This document shows positions 7,103 through 9,139 of a DNA stretch of 9,139 bases, piece by piece. The position numbers and the translations under genes were made by a program. Each line of letters opens with the position of its first letter. The stretch's first letter is position 1. The stretch spans positions 1 to 9,139 of the forward strand of contig RDXT01000559.1 of NCBI GenBank assembly GCA_004292985.1, in the 5' to 3' direction. This DNA is from Bacteroidota bacterium. Lineage in GTDB: Bacteria; Bacteroidota; Bacteroidia; J057. The notes under the pieces are model-generated. The model searched no databases. It was not told the DNA's origin and saw only the letters and a program-made list of their open reading frames with translations.

Positions 7103-8410
7103 ATGTCCCCATCTTCCCACAAAAACATCCCCCTGCGCACAGCAGCCTCTATCGCAGTGGCCAACATGGTCGGCACAGGGGTATTTACCAGTCTGGGATA
7201 CCAGGTGGTGGATATCCAATCCGTTTTTGCGCTGATTATGCTCTGGGTGCTGGGCGGCATGGTGGCGCTGTGCGGGGCGCTGACCTATGGAGAACTTGGG
7301 ACTGCCCTGCCCCGCTCCGGCGGCGAATACCATCTGCTGGGGGCGATCTACCACCCTTCGCTGGGTTTTTTGGCAGGCTGGGTGTCAGCTACCGCCGGAT
7401 TTGCAGGCCCTACGGCGATTGCAGCCATTGCGCTGGGTAAATATACGGCGACCGTTTTTCCGGATACGCCCGTCAACCACCTGGCAGCGGCGGCGGTGGT
7501 GCTTTTTGCGGTCATCCACGGGTACAGCGTAAAACTCGGCAGCTTTTTTCAGGATTTTTTCACCCTGATTAAGATTGCGGTGATCATTGTGCTGGTGATA
7601 CTGGGCTGGAACATCGCCCAGCCGCAAGACATCAGTCTGGTTCCGGTTTTCAGCGACTGGGGCGTGATCGCCAGTCCGGCATTTGCGGTGGCGCTGGTCT
7701 ATGTGTCCTATGCCTACACGGGCTGGAATGCCTCTGCCTATATCGTGGGCGAAATGAAAAATCCGCAGCGGGACCTTCCCAGGGCCTTGTTTCTCAGCAC
7801 CTTACTCGTTACGGTTTTATATGCGGCACTGAACTATATCTTCCTCTACACTGTGCCGATGGCCGAGCTGGCCGGGAAAGTAGAAGTGGCCTTTGTCTCG
7901 GGAAATCATATTCTAGGTCCGGCAGCGGCCAACATTCTTTCGATCACGATCTCGGTGCTGATGGTTTCGACGATCAGCGCAATGGTTTTTGTCGGTTCCC
8001 GCATCACGCAGGTGATGGGCGAAGATTTCCGGATCATGCGCAGGCTCAGCATCTGGAGCCGTCGCCACACGCCTGTGAATGCCATTATTTTCCAGACCTT
8101 CGTTACGCTTTTTTTCATCTACTCTTCCACCTTTGAGCAGGTGATTGTGTATGCGGCGTTTACCTTAATGCTGGTTACGACCCTGACTGTGGCGGGGGTG
8201 TATGTGCTGCGCTACCGCCAGCCGGGCCTGGAGCGGCCTTACAAAACCTGGGGCTACCCTGTTACACCTGCCATTTTCCTGCTGGCCAATCTGTGGATCA
8301 TGGGCTATGTGATTCTGGAAAAACCCGTCGAGTCGCTCATCGGTCTGGGGATTATTGGCATGGGCGGTCTGGTGTATTTCATTAACCAACGCTGGATAGC
8401 CCCTCAATAA
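7103..8410 (+). CDS. APC family amino-acid permease
   Basis: Inner-membrane secondary transporter of 435 residues with about 12 hydrophobic segments, normal for the APC superfamily. Broken helix 1 carries NMVGTGVFTSLG (21-32), the G-x-G site that contacts substrate backbone in LeuT-fold transporters. Helix 2 and the following loop hold YGELGTALPRSGGEYHLL (62-79), a strong APC signature. YTGWNASAYIVGEMKNP (205-221) covers unwound helix 6 and the conserved E-x-x-NP loop. RPYKTWGYPVTP (379-390) before the last helices is typical of LAT/CAT-like members. The substrate is probably an amino acid but cannot be named. Its position 24 bases after an N-acyl amino-acid hydrolase suggests a shared transcript and a link to amino-acid uptake or release. 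The stop directly abuts the next start. Confidence 0.93.
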   Translation: MSPSSHKNIPLRTAASIAVANMVGTGVFTSLGYQVVDIQSVFALIMLWVLGGMVALCGALTYGELGTALPRSGGEYHLLGAIYHPSLGFLAGWVSATAGFAGPTAIAAIALGKYTATVFPDTPVNHLAAAAVVLFAVIHGYSVKLGSFFQDFFTLIKIAVIIVLVILGWNIAQPQDISLVPVFSDWGVIASPAFAVALVYVSYAYTGWNASAYIVGEMKNPQRDLPRALFLSTLLVTVLYAALNYIFLYTVPMAELAGKVEVAFVSGNHILGPAAANILSITISVLMVSTISAMVFVGSRITQVMGEDFRIMRRLSIWSRRHTPVNAIIFQTFVTLFFIYSSTFEQVIVYAAFTLMLVTTLTVAGVYVLRYRQPGLERPYKTWGYPVTPAIFLLANLWIMGYVILEKPVESLIGLGIIGMGGLVYFINQRWIAPQ

Positions 8411-9004
8411 ATGCAGCTTTATACACTTGAACGCGAAACCGAAGGCTTTCTCCGCGACAGAGGCTCCAAATTTCTGGCCTTTGCCGGGCCTGCACGCACA
8501 AGTGCCGAGGTGGAAGCGCGGGTTCAGGCATTAAAAAAGAGCTACCACGATGCCCGCCACCACTGCTATGCCTGGCGGTTAGGCGATAAAGGCGAACAGA
8601 GCTTCGCTACCGACGACGGCGAACCTGCCCACACAGCGGGTACCCCGATCCTGGCCTCGCTCCGCTCCCACGAACTTACCTGGAGCTATGTGGTTGTGGT
8701 GCGCTATTTTGGCGGTACCAAACTGGGAGTCCGCGGGCTGATCGAGGCATACCGGACGGCGGCAGATGAAGCGATTGCGGCAAATGTGCGGCTGCCCATC
8801 ATTCCCCGTGTGCCGGTTACGCTTTTTTATCCCTATGAGCGTACGGCAGATGTAAACCGCGTGCTGCACCGCATGGATGTAGAAATTGTGCAGGCCGAAT
8901 ACACGGATACCTGCCGCCAGACGTTAGCCATCAGAGAGGAAGAGGTGGCAGAATTTTGTATATTACTCGACCAGACCCTGATTGCATGGAAGCTGGCGGA
9001 TTAA
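8411..9004 (+). CDS. YigZ/IMPACT (UPF0029) family protein
   Basis: A 197-residue protein close in length and layout to E. coli YigZ (about 204). The N-terminal IMPACT/UPF0029 domain shows SKFLAFA (19-25), DARHHCYAW (47-55), DDGEPAHTAGTPIL (68-81) and VRYFGGTKLGVRGL (97-110). A C-terminal ferredoxin-like DUF1949-type domain spans about 134-195. The eukaryotic relative IMPACT/YIH1 regulates the kinase GCN2; the bacterial role is not settled, with translation-related or nucleic-acid binding functions proposed. ATG 8411 follows the permease TAA (8408-8410) with no gap, so translation is likely coupled to the permease. Confidence 0.93.
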   Translation: MQLYTLERETEGFLRDRGSKFLAFAGPARTSAEVEARVQALKKSYHDARHHCYAWRLGDKGEQSFATDDGEPAHTAGTPILASLRSHELTWSYVVVVRYFGGTKLGVRGLIEAYRTAADEAIAANVRLPIIPRVPVTLFYPYERTADVNRVLHRMDVEIVQAEYTDTCRQTLAIREEEVAEFCILLDQTLIAWKLAD

Positions 9005-9015
9005 GTTGGTGAATT

Positions 9016-9139
9016 ATGCGGAGTTTTGCTTTGATATGGATGCTGTTCTTATCGGGCGCTGTGGTGGATGCACAGACAGCCACCTATCGCCGTGCTGACG
9101 GCTTTTTACCCCCTGTAACGGATACAGCACAGCTTCGGG
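9016..9139 (+). CDS. secreted protein, N-terminal fragment (cut by right edge)
   Basis: An open frame starts at ATG 9016, 11 bases after the YigZ-family stop, and runs off the window. The 41 visible codons begin MRSFALIWMLFLSGAVVDAQ, a typical signal peptide: one arginine, a hydrophobic core, and a likely cleavage near VDA-Q (residues 19-20). The mature part begins with roughly TATYRRADGFLPPVTD. The fragment is too short to assign a family. Export would rely on a signal peptidase such as the one at the left of the window, or on lipoprotein-independent Sec export generally; there is no lipobox cysteine. Confidence 0.65.
   Translation, partial: MRSFALIWMLFLSGAVVDAQTATYRRADGFLPPVTDTAQLR

Noticed and set aside
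1..9139. Mobile elements, CRISPR arrays, tRNA/rRNA genes, riboswitches or a novel multi-gene system
   Set aside because: No transposase or integrase motifs, no regularly spaced direct repeats, no tRNA-like cloverleaf and no long unexplained non-coding stretch were seen. Non-coding gaps are all 130 bases or less.

Overview
The window looks like a piece of a Bacteroidota chromosome. The evidence is a long Bacteroidota-style signal peptidase I directly after a dapB tail, a DUF2723 membrane glycosyltransferase of the size usual in that phylum, a perfect Bacteroidota-type -7 promoter box (TAnnTTTG) before one gene, and no clear Shine-Dalgarno sites. Most of the window (from about base 1,270 on) is fairly GC-rich, about 50-58 % in the lines I counted. 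That would suit a GC-rich lineage such as Saprospiria or Rhodothermia, but the lineage is a guess.

Layout. Left edge: the last 17 codons of dapB, then lepB (signal peptidase I) 3 bases later, then a 117-residue conserved hypothetical gene 6 bases after lepB, all on +. A bidirectional terminator hairpin (2383-2416) separates these from a convergent 1,016-residue DUF2723/GT117-type protein O-mannosyltransferase on -. A 130-base divergent intergenic region follows. Then come + strand genes: a gluconokinase, a zinc-dependent aspartoacylase/succinylglutamate desuccinylase family hydrolase, an APC amino-acid permease, a YigZ/IMPACT family protein whose ATG directly abuts the permease stop, and the start of a secreted protein running off the right edge.

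The most notable observation is a sharp break inside lepB between about 1,244 and 1,306. Upstream (dapB tail and the first ~395 lepB codons) the DNA is about 33-45 % GC and leucine is mostly TTG/TTA (27 of 38 by hand count). Downstream it is about 45-58 % GC and none of the 13 leucines uses TTG/TTA. The frame stays open and all catalytic motifs are present. The break falls on the highly conserved catalytic-lysine box, as expected for either a chimeric assembly join or homologous recombination between two Bacteroidota lepB genes. An artefact must be excluded before the left 1.25 kb is taken as belonging to the same genome.

Otherwise the genes are ordinary housekeeping and accessory metabolism: protein export (lepB), envelope or periplasmic protein glycosylation (DUF2723), sugar-acid entry into the pentose phosphate pathway (gntK), and N-acyl amino-acid hydrolysis plus amino-acid transport (astE-like hydrolase and APC permease). 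I found no mobile element, CRISPR array, RNA gene or recognisable novel defence or biosynthetic system.
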